A DNA stretch of 64,000 nt, taken from contig VYZB01000758.1 in assembly GCA_013397455.1 (NCBI GenBank), positions 30,513 to 94,512 on the forward strand. Reading direction: 5' to 3'. The notes below the pieces were generated by a model. That model was not told the DNA's origin. It did no database searches and was given only the letters and a program-made list of their open reading frames with translations. The position numbers were made by a program, and so were the translations under genes. Shown in pieces: positions 63,126-64,000 of the stretch (its first letter is position 1; each line of letters begins with the position of its first letter). This DNA is from Crotophaga sulcirostris (lineage: Eukaryota > Chordata > Aves > Cuculiformes > Crotophagidae).

Positions 63126-64000
63126 GACAGGAGAAAGGAAAAAAATGCTTCAGGGCTTTTCGCACTAGCTCGTCTCAGTGTCTAAAACACGGTGAGCTGC
63201 TGCCAGCCTTGAGAGGCGAAGGCTCAGGAGCAGGAGCAGTGCAGCCTCTACTGGCTGCAGCTCAGGAAATGCTGGTACCCAAATCCGCATTTAGGAGATG
63301 CTTGCTATCCAAAGTTGGAAACCTGAGTAAACAACGGCCTGTTCATTGCCCCGTAGCTCATAAATATAAGTTCTTGGACTTCTCTCCCTAGTTTATATTA
63401 TTGCCTCCCTGCTGCCACAGCCCTCACACACTGCTTCCTTTCACTTCTCTCAAAGCCCATCGGTTCCTACTCTGCCTATGCACCCGCAAGTACCAAGAAA
63501 CACCTGTCCCAGAGTTCCCCATACGCCACACAAAATAGCCACAGTGCTCATTAGCATCACTGGAAATAACTCAGAGCAGACTGGGCCGTGCAGCTGTTTG
63601 TTGTCCGCCACCGGATCTGTGACACAGCCTCCAATTGCTGGAGTTGGTTGTTGACGGAGATCTATCCAAAGTCATTAATGCCCACACTAGAGAAGCACAG
63701 ATATTTCTGTTGCAGGGTGCTCTGTCTCTAGCAGATACAGAGTGGCCACCACTGCATGCGAAGAAAAGATCCCCACATCTGCCCTATGAAAGGAAGGTCA
63801 GGAACTAAAAGACAAGCCCTATTCCCGACGTTGCATTTATAGCCAGAACCACCAAGCGCTTCTTTTGCTTTCTTGACCTATCTCTGACAAAATTTTTTCT
63901 TCCAAGTCGACGGCTTATGTTCTGCAGCCATCCCACAGCTTTGATACAGATCTTCAGCTTTGCATCACACCGGACATAAATACGAGTAGAATAAGCCAAG
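63126..64000. other. Intergenic, right end of window
   Basis: No gene or repeat recognised. Confidence 0.5.

Overview
This window looks like bird (avian) nuclear chromosomal DNA. The evidence is a somatostatin coding exon of avian type at the left edge, four CR1 retrotransposon copies with avian 3' ends, a low overall repeat load, and a nuclear copy of vertebrate mitochondrial DNA. There are no bacterial or phage genes, operons or CRISPR arrays. Nearly all open reading frames here are short chance frames with no family signature.

Layout. Positions 1-567 are the 3' part of the SST intron. Positions 568-780 are SST exon 2, which encodes the C-terminal 70 residues of preprosomatostatin including SST-28 and SST-14, followed by a short 3' UTR with two poly(A) signals (937-942 and 1048-1053). 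After that comes about 63 kb with no recognisable intact gene. Within it I can support: a dead, apparently intronless copy of part of the microtubule polymerase gene CKAP5 (XMAP215/ch-TOG) at about 6205-6676; CR1 copies at 12024-12495 (-), 26368-26601 (+), 58812-59832 (-) and 60757-61088 (+); an old CORE-SINE/MIR-like relic at 49283-49490 and a weaker one near 63040-63125; simple repeats; and a mitochondrial insertion (NUMT) at 39281-43768. Several AT-rich, homeodomain-site-rich stretches (about 10495-11075, 27985-29400, 37190-37510 and 52690-52980) look like conserved non-coding elements. I can only suggest this from composition.

The NUMT is a mosaic. Its left half (39281 to about 41575) runs ND4L end, ND4, tRNA-His, tRNA-Ser(AGY), tRNA-Leu(CUN), ND5 start, on the + strand. 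Its right half (about 41575-43768) is inverted and comes from a distant part of the mitochondrial genome: tRNA-Leu(UUR), 16S rRNA, tRNA-Val and the 3' half of 12S rRNA, on the - strand. Reading frames are broken by indels and by TGA codons, which encode Trp in mitochondria and stop in the nucleus.

The only working gene in view is SST, whose exon 1, promoter and signal peptide lie to the left of the window. The rest reads as the gene-poor region downstream of SST. I did not find a new multi-gene system. The items most worth checking are the CKAP5-derived pseudogene, because processed pseudogenes are rare in birds, and the two-piece inverted NUMT.
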